Shown here one piece after another: positions 16,018-24,675 of a stretch of DNA of 64,000 nt (position 1 is the stretch's first letter; the number at the start of each line of letters is the position of its first letter). This stretch comes from Pseudomonas duriflava (lineage in GTDB: Bacteria; Pseudomonadota; Gammaproteobacteria; Pseudomonadales; Pseudomonadaceae): NCBI RefSeq assembly GCF_007830155.1, contig NZ_VLKY01000007.1, forward strand, positions 186,001 through 250,000. Direction: 5' to 3'. Made by a program: the position numbers and the translations under genes. The notes below the pieces were generated by a model. It searched no databases. It worked only from the letters and a program-made list of their open reading frames with translations, and was not told the DNA's origin.

Positions 16018-18266
16018 CGTTTTTGAGTAGAAAGTGGGCGCTGTTTGGGAAGCGCGAAATGAAAAATAGCGCCTTTCCCTGGTTCGCCTTCGGCCCAGAC
16101 GCGGCCATCGTGTCGCTCGATAATACGACGCACACTGGCAAGGCCGATGCCAATACCGTCGAACTCTTCCACGTGATGGAGCCGCTGGAAGACGCCAAAC
16201 AGCTTGCCGACATACTCCATATTGAACCCGACGCCATTGTCACGAATATAGAAAATGTCTTCCTTATCGGAAGGCTCCGATCCAATCTCAATAATGGCAT
16301 GCTCACGGTCACGTGTGTATTTAATGGCGTTGGATATAAGGTTACGTAGCGCCAAGTGTACGAATGCCGCATCGGCAATCACAACCGGCAGCGGGCCGAC
16401 TTTCCATTCAATTTTGCGACCGGCGTAATCAGGCGCCATCTCTTGGCGAATAGCCTCGACCAGAGCCGCCAGATTGACATCAGAGTAACGAATGGCTGCC
16501 CGTCCCATCTGAGAAAAACTGAGCAAATTATCGACTAAAGTGCCGGCAAAGCGAGCCGAATCGCCAATATTCTCAAGGAAACGTGTACCGCGATCCGATA
16601 ACTTGTCTCCCTCGAAATCATTCAATAGCTCAGCATAACCTGCAATGTGCCGGAGCGGTGCGCGCAGATCATGGGACACACTGTAGGAAAACGCTTCCAG
16701 CTCTTTGTTGGTTCGCTTGAGCTCTTCGGCCAATTCCGCTATTTCCTCGGCCTTGCGCAAGACGATGCCCCGTACTGCATTTCGAAGCTCGATACTGCCT
16801 TCGATTTCAAGCACATTCCATGGCGGGGAGAACCCACGTACAGTTTCCTGCCACGTTGCAAAACTCTGGCGGGGATTAAGCGTACCGTTTTCTTCCACTA
16901 CCTTTGTCGGCTGACCTGCCCAATTAACGACCTGAATACGCTCCTGGCGAAACCAGATCAGATAGTGGGAATGCAGTTCAGAAATGGGCACTGCCAGAAA
17001 ACCGGCAATGTAATTCTTGAGTTCCAGGTCCGGTACATCCTGACTCACGTTTGCTGTGTGAAAGGAATCCTCAGCATGAGTGGACAACCACACGACCAGA
17101 GCCTCTACAACCGAACGGGGCGGCGTATGCCCGATCAGGTCACATCGCTCGGACGATACAATGGCGCCCCCGGAAGCATTGGCAAAATTTAGGAATACAT
17201 CCGGTACTTCCAGCAGACCCTCGATCACGCTGTCACGATCTGCCATGGCGGCCAGCATTTGTACTGTCATCTGCCTAAGCGACAGCCGCCGGTCGGTCAT
17301 CCGGTGCGACTCGACCGCTTCGATCTGGAGGGACAGCATGCGCCCGAGTAATTCACAGCCGGTGCGCGTCTGAAAACTTACCGCCTTGGGTTCAGCATCG
17401 TGGCAGGAAATAAGTCCCCACAGCTTGCCGTCAACGATGATCGAGATCGACATCGAGGCCTGAGTACCCATGTTGTGCATGTATTGCAAATGCACTGGAG
17501 AAACGCTACGCAGCATGGCAAAGCTTAAATCAAGCGGCCGCCCCGTCAGCGGACTCACCTCAGGCTCTAGCAACGAGGGTGTATATCCAGCGTTCTGAAT
17601 AACCCGAATACGATTGGCAAGGTACAGACGGCGCGCCTGCGCAGGAATATCCGACTCGGGAAAGCACAACCCCAGGTAACAGGGATACCCTTCATCGGCT
17701 TCTTCAGCAATGACCTGACCATGACCGTCCCGATCGAAGCGATAGGCAAGTACGCGGCCAAACGTTGTCATCCGCTTTACCTCACGGACCGCCAGCAGGC
17801 ATAGCGCCTCAACCGATGAGCCATGCTGCAACTGCTCGACAAATGTACGAATCAAGGGATACATCGTCGTGTACGACATCGCAGCCGTGCCCGCCGACTC
17901 ACACTCCACAATCAAGACACCATCAAAACGGTGTGCAAACATGGCGAACATGTGACTTCGCCCATTTACTTGAAAGCGGGTGTCACCCAGATAATAGGGG
18001 TTGTGATCTTCCTCAGCCAGCTCATTCAAGCGCTGCGCCAGATCCATATCAGGCAGCAGATCGTCCAGGCACTGCCCAAGCAGGTCGGACAGCTCTACTT
18101 CAAGATAGTCACGCACATTACGGCTGGCCTGCATGATCACCAGACCCGATTCGTCCAGCGCCAACAGGAAGCCGTGGGGCTGGATGCTACCTGGGACATG
18201 GATGGGCTCTCTCGCGCATACCGTCAATGTGTGAGCGGGCAGCGAGTGAATGGAGCGTTCGGCCAC
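16014..18266 (-). CDS. bphP: Bacteriophytochrome histidine kinase
   Basis: This red/far-red photoreceptor kinase of about 750 residues has PAS-GAF-PHY-HisKA-HATPase order. Numbered from the GTG at 18266, the biliverdin-binding Cys is residue 17 (CAREPIHVPGSIQPHG). The GAF domain has SDIPAQARRLY (about 205) and the chromophore-contact His in SVSPVHLQYM. The PHY tongue has WAG and PRQSF (about 465), and the H-box His is at about 532 in SVSHDLRAPLRH. I prefer the GTG start because AAAGAGG sits 8 bases upstream and the Cys position then fits the family; the ATG at 18344 lacks a ribosome site. It is first in a four-gene operon with its own heme oxygenase. Confidence 0.93.
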   Translation of the reverse strand: MAERSIHSLPAHTLTVCAREPIHVPGSIQPHGFLLALDESGLVIMQASRNVRDYLEVELSDLLGQCLDDLLPDMDLAQRLNELAEEDHNPYYLGDTRFQVNGRSHMFAMFAHRFDGVLIVECESAGTAAMSYTTMYPLIRTFVEQLQHGSSVEALCLLAVREVKRMTTFGRVLAYRFDRDGHGQVIAEEADEGYPCYLGLCFPESDIPAQARRLYLANRIRVIQNAGYTPSLLEPEVSPLTGRPLDLSFAMLRSVSPVHLQYMHNMGTQASMSISIIVDGKLWGLISCHDAEPKAVSFQTRTGCELLGRMLSLQIEAVESHRMTDRRLSLRQMTVQMLAAMADRDSVIEGLLEVPDVFLNFANASGGAIVSSERCDLIGHTPPRSVVEALVVWLSTHAEDSFHTANVSQDVPDLELKNYIAGFLAVPISELHSHYLIWFRQERIQVVNWAGQPTKVVEENGTLNPRQSFATWQETVRGFSPPWNVLEIEGSIELRNAVRGIVLRKAEEIAELAEELKRTNKELEAFSYSVSHDLRAPLRHIAGYAELLNDFEGDKLSDRGTRFLENIGDSARFAGTLVDNLLSFSQMGRAAIRYSDVNLAALVEAIRQEMAPDYAGRKIEWKVGPLPVVIADAAFVHLALRNLISNAIKYTRDREHAIIEIGSEPSDKEDIFYIRDNGVGFNMEYVGKLFGVFQRLHHVEEFDGIGIGLASVRRIIERHDGRVWAEGEPGKGAIFHFALPKQRPLSTQKR

Positions 18267-18490
18267 AACCAAAACCTCTTTGTTGACTATGTACTCATGG
18301 CAAGCGTCTATTGTGCCTTTTTTGCCATGAAGTTGTACAAGCATCGTTCATGCTAGCAAAGGTAGACCGCTAAAAACGATCATGCTCCCTATGATGTACA
18401 TGTCTTGTCAAACTAATATAGCTATTTCAGGAACTCTCGCCTGGCTGGCAGTCGAAACGGGCTGAACCGTATAAAGGAGATCATTCAGCC

Positions 18491-19498
18491 ATGCCTGCTC
18501 GTCTAGCCTCTGCTTTGCTGCTGGCCGTTCTGCCTATATCTTCGTATGCCGCCGAACCTCGTTATGGTGTGCAGCTCGAAGGATTCGAATATGCCTATCC
18601 TGTCGGTCGATTCGCCTTTACATCGCAGAACCAGCGCCTGGAAATGGCTTATATCGATGTAAAACCCAGCACACCTAACGGGCGTACTGTGGTGCTCATG
18701 CATGGCAAGAATTTTTGTGCAGGCACGTGGGAGTCCACTCTCTCCGCACTGAGCGAAGCGGGCTATCGAGTCATTGCACCGGACCAGGTGGGCTTTTGCA
18801 AATCAACCAAGCCAGAACATTATCAATATACCTTTCAGCAGTTGGCAGTGAATACGCATGCGTTGCTTGAGCAACTAGGTGTCGATAAGGTCACATTGTT
18901 AGGACATTCGACAGGCGGCATGCTGGCCACACGCTATGCCCTGCTTTATCCCGATCAGGTCGAACAGCTCGCCCTGGTCAATCCGATTGGCCTGGAGGAT
19001 TGGAAGACAGCAGGCGTGCCTTACCGCAGTATCGATCAATGGTATAAGCGCGAACTCAAGACCTCGGCCGAAGGTATTAGGCGTTACGAGCAGAACACCT
19101 ATTACGCCGGGCAATGGAAGCCAGAATACGATCGCTGGGTGAACATGCTGGCCGGACTCAACCAGGGGGAAGGCAAGCAGCTTGTTGCCTGGAACTCAGC
19201 CCTGATCTACGACATGATCTATACGCAACCTGTGTATTACGAGTTCAATCAGCTCCGTATGCCCACGCTTTTGCTTATCGGGACAAAGGACAATACAGCG
19301 ATCGGCAAAGATGCTGCAGCGCCCGAGGTGCAAAAAACATTAGGCAATTACTCCCGGCTTGGTAAGGAAACTGCCCGCAAGATCCCTCATGCCACATTGG
19401 TCGAATTCGATGACATGGGCCACGCTCCCCAGATCCAGGATCCAAAGCGTTTCCATGAGGCCTTGCTCAAGGGGCTGGCTGATTTAAAGCAAACCTGA
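18491..19498 (+). CDS. Secreted/periplasmic alpha/beta hydrolase
   Basis: This 335-residue alpha/beta-hydrolase-fold protein has an N-terminal signal peptide (MPARLASALLLAVLPISSYA, cleavage likely after SYA). The nucleophile elbow is GHSTGG, the oxyanion region is VVLMHGKNFCAGTW, and the C-terminal catalytic His is in DDMGHAPQIQDP. AAAGGAGAT precedes the ATG. Substrate is unknown; the fold covers esterases, lipases and haloalkane/epoxide hydrolases. It stands alone, divergent from bphP and convergent with gdhB, and is followed by a strong bidirectional terminator. Confidence 0.88.
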   Translation: MPARLASALLLAVLPISSYAAEPRYGVQLEGFEYAYPVGRFAFTSQNQRLEMAYIDVKPSTPNGRTVVLMHGKNFCAGTWESTLSALSEAGYRVIAPDQVGFCKSTKPEHYQYTFQQLAVNTHALLEQLGVDKVTLLGHSTGGMLATRYALLYPDQVEQLALVNPIGLEDWKTAGVPYRSIDQWYKRELKTSAEGIRRYEQNTYYAGQWKPEYDRWVNMLAGLNQGEGKQLVAWNSALIYDMIYTQPVYYEFNQLRMPTLLLIGTKDNTAIGKDAAAPEVQKTLGNYSRLGKETARKIPHATLVEFDDMGHAPQIQDPKRFHEALLKGLADLKQT

Positions 19499-19515
19499 AC
19501 CAGACCGGCCAAATA

Positions 19516-19543
19516 AAAGCCCCGTCAAGAGACGGGGCTTTTT
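19516..19543. terminator. Bidirectional rho-independent terminator, hydrolase / gdhB
   Basis: AAAGCCCCGTC (19516-19526), loop AAGA, GACGGGGCTTT (19531-19541) with TTTTT at 19539-19543 on the plus strand and TTTTATTT on the minus strand. It separates the two convergent genes. Confidence 0.9.
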
Positions 19544-19561
19544 CTGGAGCGCAGCCTTCTC

Positions 19562-22500
19562 TTACATGGTTGAACTCGCAGCCGAACCCAGCGTAGCCAG
19601 ATCCATCAGCTCACGTGTGGCCACGGCATACATGGCGACATCGTTACCTGTAGCGGCACGCACATCGCCCAGCATAGCCCGCCACCGCTCGACCATACTG
19701 CGGTTATGCTCTAGCCAGAGCGCCACACGTGCGGCTATCTCTTCCGGCGCATCGGGCATTTGCAGTACGGCAATGGTCATGATGCGCTGCTGAGCATCCA
19801 GCTCGTCACGGAAAGCCTCACGCGCCAGTGCCTGCCAGGCATTGGCCACTGGTAACTCGTTGAGCTGCTGCTGGTACCACGTCAGATCAAGAGCACTACC
19901 CACGGCAAACCAGGTCGATGCGACCTCAATGGGATCATGTCCAGTGACATCAGCCGCCTGAATGATTGGCAACAAGGTGTAGATGTGTGTAGTACCCGCA
20001 ACGACACGAGCCAGTAACTCTGGTGTTCCCTGCTCAATATACTGCTGGTAACGCGCTTCCCATTGCTCGCGTGGACCGCCTTCAAGCAATTCATTCAGGC
20101 GCACGCCCAGCGCCGCGATGCGCGGCCCGAAATGCGCGACATCACGCGCGGCGTCCAACTCGCCCCGGCGGCTACGCAGGAACCAGCGCGTCGCCCGACG
20201 ACCCAGACGCATTAGCTCGTCCATTAGGGTCATCTGCAAGTCGGCTGGCACCTTGTAGTCCAGCGCTTCAATCTGTCTCCACCAGTGCGGCAGGTGCAGA
20301 ACGTCACGCATAACTACGTAAGCCCTGGCAATATCGGCCGCACTCATGGCGGTAGACTCACGCAGACGCTGGATAAACGTAATGCCCATGTTGTTGATCA
20401 GATCATTGGCAATCTGCGTACTGACGATTTCTCGCTTCAGACGGTGACGCTGCATGGCCTCGCCAAACTCTTCCGTCAGCCGCTGCGGGAAAGCCGAATG
20501 CATGTCGCGGCTAAGGTACTCATCGTCCGGAACGCTGGATTTCAGCAGTTGTTCTTTCAGATCAATCTTGGCATACGAGATCAATACCGACAGCTCGGCC
20601 CGTGTCAGCCCAATACCCTGGCTGGCCCGCTCGGCCAAAACCTCATCGGATGGCAGGAACTCCAGGGCTCGATCCAGCTTGCCGCGACTCTCCAGATCAA
20701 CAATGACCCGCTTGTATTCGGCCAAATGGGAGCGCGCACGCCGCTCTGCCAGGGAAAGGGCCTGGGTCTGCTTGTAGTTGTTGCCTACGACCAGCTCCCC
20801 CACCTCATCGGTCATCTCGACCATAAGCTGATTACGCTGTTTAAGCGTCATGTCACCCGAAGCGACCACCTCACCCAGGAGAATTTTGATATTGACCTCA
20901 TGGTCCGAGCAGTCCACGCCGCCAGCGTTGTCAATGAAATCGGTATTGCAGGCACCGCCATTGAGTCCGAATTCGACCCGAGCCAACTGGCTCATGCCCA
21001 GGTTTCCGCCCTCACCGATTACCTTGGCCCTGAGCTCACGACCATCTACCCGCAGCCCATCATTGGCCTTGTCGCCAATATCGGCATGGGACTCAAAGCT
21101 GGCCTTGACATAGGTACCAATACCGCCGTTCCAGATCAGATCGACCGGAGCCTTGAGCAATGCATGGATCAGCTCCGTAGGGGTCAACTGATCCGCCTTG
21201 ATAGCAAAGCGCTCTTTCATCTGAGGCGTAATGTCGATCCGCTTGGCGCTACGGGAGAAGATGCCGCCCCCTTCGGAGATCAGGCTCTTGTCATAGTCCG
21301 TCCAACTCGAGCGCGGCAGGTCAAAGAGTCGCTTACGCTCGGCAAAGCTACGTGCAGCATCTGGATTAGGATCGATGAAAATATGCAAATGGTTGAAGGC
21401 CGCAACCAGCTGCAAACTTTCCGAACGCAGCAGACCGTTACCAAACACGTCACCAGCCATATCACCGATGCCCAGCACCGTAACCGGGTCTCGCTGCACA
21501 TCGATACCGCGCTCGCGGAAATGCCGCTGTACGCTAACCCAGGCGCCCCGGGAGGTAATTCCCATTTTCTTATGGTCATAACCCGCCGAACCACCGGATG
21601 CGAACGCATCGCCAAGCCAGAAGCCATAATCCGCCGCGATACCGTTGGCAATGTCCGAGAATGTTGCAGTGCCCTTGTCAGCCGCCACGACCAGATAGGG
21701 GTCATCGTCATCCTGCCGAACCACATTAGCTGGCGGCACTACCACGCCTTCCTTGAGGTTGTCGGTAATGTCGAGCAGACCTGAAATAAAGATGCGATAG
21801 CAGGCAATGGCCTCGGCCTGGATTTCATCCCGGCTACCGCCCACGGGCAGCCGCCGCGGAACGAAGCCGCCCTTGGCACCCACCGGCACGATGACCGAGT
21901 TCTTGACCTGCTGTGCCTTGACCAGACCCAACACCTCGGTACGGTAATCTTCTTCGCGATCTGACCAGCGCAGGCCACCTCGGGCCACCTTGCCGCCACG
22001 CAGATGCACACCCTCGACACGCGGCGAATAGACAAAGATTTCGTATTTGGGTATCGGTTTGGGTAGCTCGGGAATAGCCCTTGGATTGAACTTGAAGCTG
22101 AAATAGGACTTGGGCTGGCCGTTGGCGTCGGGCTGGTAGAAGTTGGTTCGCAGCGTAGCCTTGATCAGATCGAGGTAGCGCCGCAGAATCCGGTCTTCGT
22201 TTAGTACGGCCACGTTGTCCAGGGCAGCCAGAATGGCCTGCTCCAAACGTTGCTGCTTATCCTCCAGGTCTTCCGGACTCATCCGCCGCGCCAGGTAGAA
22301 CCGCATCCGGAACAAGCGGGTCAGTTCACGGGCAATATCTACGTGATTGTTCAGTGTGCTGGCAATATAGCCAACATCGAAGCCAATACGGATCTGCTTG
22401 AGGTAGCGTGCATAAGCCCGAAGCAAGGCTACGTCGCGCCAAGCCAATCCAGCCGTCAGCACCAGACGGTTAAAGGAATCATTCTCGGCACTGCCGTTTA

Positions 22501-24424
22501 CGATATGGATAAAAGCATCCTGGAAGGTATCGTTGAGCTGCTGCAGATCGACATCAAGCCCGGCCACCGTTGTGAACGCAAAATCATGAATCCAGTATTC
22601 CTGGCCATTCTTACGACGCAGATTGTAGGGGAACTCACCCAGCACCCGCAGACCAAGGTTTTCCAGAATCGGCAATACGTCAGACAACGCCAGAGGCGTA
22701 TCAGCGTGATACAGCTTGCAATGCAGAACGTTATTGTCAGCCGTCTGACCAAGCGGCTGATAGAAGCTCATGATCAGCGGCCGGCTTTCCGACAAATTCA
22801 GAAGGTGTCGTATGTCCACCACGGCCAGATGCGGCGCGAAACGCTCGCGGTAGCCGGCAGGAAAGCCATGGGGAAAATCAGCCAATACGCTGGTGCCTTG
22901 CGCCTCGCCCAGGTTGTCGATAACCAGATTGGCATAATCGTCTTTCCAGGAACGACAGGCCTGAATCATCTCCTGCTCGATCCGGGAAGGATCGATGTCC
23001 AGCGGGCGCTCGGGATCGACGCGCAGGATGAACTGCACACGTGCCAGCACGGATTCGGAGAAAAAGGTCCAGAACTCGCAGTCCGTACCGTGCAAACGAT
23101 CCATCAGGATCTGCTGCATCTTCTGTCGTACTTCGGTCGAGTAAATGTCACGCGGCACGTAGGCTAGGCAATAGTAGAACCGGCCGTACGGGTCCTTGCG
23201 CAGGAATACCCGAACCTTGTTGCGTTCCTGGATCTGTACGATCGCCATAGCGGTAGCGAACAAGTCGTCAGGGGGCGTTTGAAACAGGTCGTCTCTCGGC
23301 AATGCTTCGAGTACCTGAGCCAGCTCTTTGCCCAAATGGGCGCTGGCACCAAAATCCGCTCGCCGCCGCACTTCCTCGACCTTGCAGCGAATATAGGGAA
23401 TCGTGCGTACGCTCTGGTTATAGACGCTGGACGTATATAACCCCATGAAGCGGTGCTCACGGACCACATTCCCTTGCTCGTCCGTCTCGCGGATCGAGAC
23501 GAAATCCGGATAGGCCGGCCGATGTACGCGGCTGGGCAAGGCAGCCTTGGCAAACGACAGCAGGACAGGCTCGCGAAAATAACGCAATGATTCGGCCGAG
23601 ATGTGGGCTGTTTCTGCGGTCAGACCCTTACGCAAATGTTTGGATAGACCAAGCAAGGAAGCCTCGTCATAGAAAATGCGTCCGCCGTCGCCATCCTCAT
23701 GCACGGTCAACTCTTCATAACCCAAGAAGGTAAAGTGATCGTCATGCAGCCACTGGAGGAATGTTTTTACCTCGGCACGCTCTTCGGGGCTGGCAGGTGA
23801 TGTTTCGAGAGCGTTGATCAGCTCGAACAGTTTCTGCCTCATCGCTCCAAAATCACCAACGGCCAACCGCACCTCGCCCAAGACATCCTGCAAGGTGGCT
23901 TCAAGCGCCTTCATGTCACTTGCCGAGGCACAGCGATCGATCTCCAGGAAAACCAGCGCTTCCTGGCTGACTCCTTCGCCCTGGGCACCTTTAGGCAAGA
24001 CTTCCAGCAGTCGGCCCGCACTATCGCGGCGCACGCTTAACACACTGTTTTGCAGGGTATGTACGCTATAACCTGAGCGGTTGATTTGCATCCGGACGGA
24101 GTCAACCAGGAATGGAACATCGGCGTGTAAAACTTCTACCGCCGTATGCGTCGACTGCCAGCCGTGCCGCTCATAATCCGGATTGAAAACATTGACTTGC
24201 GGCTGGGCTGGGTCAAAGCGCTCCAATAGACGCCAGGCTGATAACACACAGCCGACCAGATCGGTCAGGCGGCGTTGAGTCAGCTCCTCCAACGCCACAA
24301 TACCGAAAAACTGCTCGGCGAAGACCGCAAGCCTGGGCAGAGTCTGCTCGTCCACATGGTGCGACAGAGCCTGCTGTAACTGATGTTGAAAGTCCGCTTT
24401 GCTGGCAGCGGTAAAGAACGGCAT
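19562..24424 (-). CDS. gdhB: NAD-specific glutamate dehydrogenase, large (180 kDa) class
   Basis: This 1620-residue catabolic enzyme converts glutamate to 2-oxoglutarate and ammonia with NAD, and belongs to the L-GDH180 class with regulatory domains flanking a central catalytic core. The core is seen around residues 800-1150, with ARGGLRWSDREEDYRTE, PVGAKGGFV and GIGDMAGDVFGNG. The N-terminal ACT-like regions and the long helical C-terminus are intact. ACGGAGT precedes the ATG. In Pseudomonas this enzyme supports growth on arginine and glutamate and is allosterically controlled; the imperfect palindrome upstream may contribute to regulation. Confidence 0.95.
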   Translation of the reverse strand: MPFFTAASKADFQHQLQQALSHHVDEQTLPRLAVFAEQFFGIVALEELTQRRLTDLVGCVLSAWRLLERFDPAQPQVNVFNPDYERHGWQSTHTAVEVLHADVPFLVDSVRMQINRSGYSVHTLQNSVLSVRRDSAGRLLEVLPKGAQGEGVSQEALVFLEIDRCASASDMKALEATLQDVLGEVRLAVGDFGAMRQKLFELINALETSPASPEERAEVKTFLQWLHDDHFTFLGYEELTVHEDGDGGRIFYDEASLLGLSKHLRKGLTAETAHISAESLRYFREPVLLSFAKAALPSRVHRPAYPDFVSIRETDEQGNVVREHRFMGLYTSSVYNQSVRTIPYIRCKVEEVRRRADFGASAHLGKELAQVLEALPRDDLFQTPPDDLFATAMAIVQIQERNKVRVFLRKDPYGRFYYCLAYVPRDIYSTEVRQKMQQILMDRLHGTDCEFWTFFSESVLARVQFILRVDPERPLDIDPSRIEQEMIQACRSWKDDYANLVIDNLGEAQGTSVLADFPHGFPAGYRERFAPHLAVVDIRHLLNLSESRPLIMSFYQPLGQTADNNVLHCKLYHADTPLALSDVLPILENLGLRVLGEFPYNLRRKNGQEYWIHDFAFTTVAGLDVDLQQLNDTFQDAFIHIVNGSAENDSFNRLVLTAGLAWRDVALLRAYARYLKQIRIGFDVGYIASTLNNHVDIARELTRLFRMRFYLARRMSPEDLEDKQQRLEQAILAALDNVAVLNEDRILRRYLDLIKATLRTNFYQPDANGQPKSYFSFKFNPRAIPELPKPIPKYEIFVYSPRVEGVHLRGGKVARGGLRWSDREEDYRTEVLGLVKAQQVKNSVIVPVGAKGGFVPRRLPVGGSRDEIQAEAIACYRIFISGLLDITDNLKEGVVVPPANVVRQDDDDPYLVVAADKGTATFSDIANGIAADYGFWLGDAFASGGSAGYDHKKMGITSRGAWVSVQRHFRERGIDVQRDPVTVLGIGDMAGDVFGNGLLRSESLQLVAAFNHLHIFIDPNPDAARSFAERKRLFDLPRSSWTDYDKSLISEGGGIFSRSAKRIDITPQMKERFAIKADQLTPTELIHALLKAPVDLIWNGGIGTYVKASFESHADIGDKANDGLRVDGRELRAKVIGEGGNLGMSQLARVEFGLNGGACNTDFIDNAGGVDCSDHEVNIKILLGEVVASGDMTLKQRNQLMVEMTDEVGELVVGNNYKQTQALSLAERRARSHLAEYKRVIVDLESRGKLDRALEFLPSDEVLAERASQGIGLTRAELSVLISYAKIDLKEQLLKSSVPDDEYLSRDMHSAFPQRLTEEFGEAMQRHRLKREIVSTQIANDLINNMGITFIQRLRESTAMSAADIARAYVVMRDVLHLPHWWRQIEALDYKVPADLQMTLMDELMRLGRRATRWFLRSRRGELDAARDVAHFGPRIAALGVRLNELLEGGPREQWEARYQQYIEQGTPELLARVVAGTTHIYTLLPIIQAADVTGHDPIEVASTWFAVGSALDLTWYQQQLNELPVANAWQALAREAFRDELDAQQRIMTIAVLQMPDAPEEIAARVALWLEHNRSMVERWRAMLGDVRAATGNDVAMYAVATRELMDLATLGSAASSTM

Positions 24425-24456
24425 GGTTGTACTCCGTCTGGGGCTTTTGTTCGGAT

Positions 24457-24469
24457 GGTGCCAGGCACC
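24457..24469. promoter_or_regulatory. Palindrome upstream of gdhB
   Basis: GGTGCC and GGCACC are separated by a single A, about 33 bases upstream of the gdhB ATG. It could be an operator or a tight leader structure. Another palindrome, GCAGGCCTGC, lies at 24539-24548. The regulators are unknown. Confidence 0.3.
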
Positions 24470-24606
24470 TCATAGGAGGGAGTGACCCGGCTTTTTCAGC
24501 TTGAGTTCAACTGGATTGCCAGGCAGGCAGTAATACGGGCAGGCCTGCGGTCCTGGCATAAGGAAGCTTAACGGGAAGATAGAGCCCGCACATTCGAGGC
24601 CGCGAC

Positions 24607-24669
24607 ATCTTCGTTCATGCCTGCCCGCTCGGTATGAACGAAGATAAGACGCTGACAAACCAGCGTCTT
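24607..24669 (-). terminator. Tandem hairpins after the LTA-synthase-like gene
   Basis: AAGACGCTG (24646-24654) and CAGCGTCTT (24661-24669) form a perfect 9-bp stem. It directly abuts a perfect 12-bp inverted repeat, ATCTTCGTTCAT (24607-24618) and ATGAACGAAGAT (24634-24645). Both lie just past the stop codon of the minus-strand gene. T-richness is modest (TTATCTTCGTT), so termination is likely but not textbook. Confidence 0.5.
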
Positions 24670-24675
24670 GGGGAA

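Noticed and set aside
18345-18490. Search for a light-regulated promoter motif between bphP and the hydrolase
   Set aside because: No convincing -35/-10 pair or dyad was found by eye.
20285-21784. A 499-codon open frame on the plus strand opposite gdhB
   Set aside because: It is antisense to an intact, well-conserved catalytic region, has no ribosome site and no recognisable family; long antisense frames are common opposite GC-rich coding sequence.
22250-23167. A 305-codon open frame on the plus strand opposite gdhB
   Set aside because: Same reasoning: shadow of the gdhB reading frame with no protein-like features.
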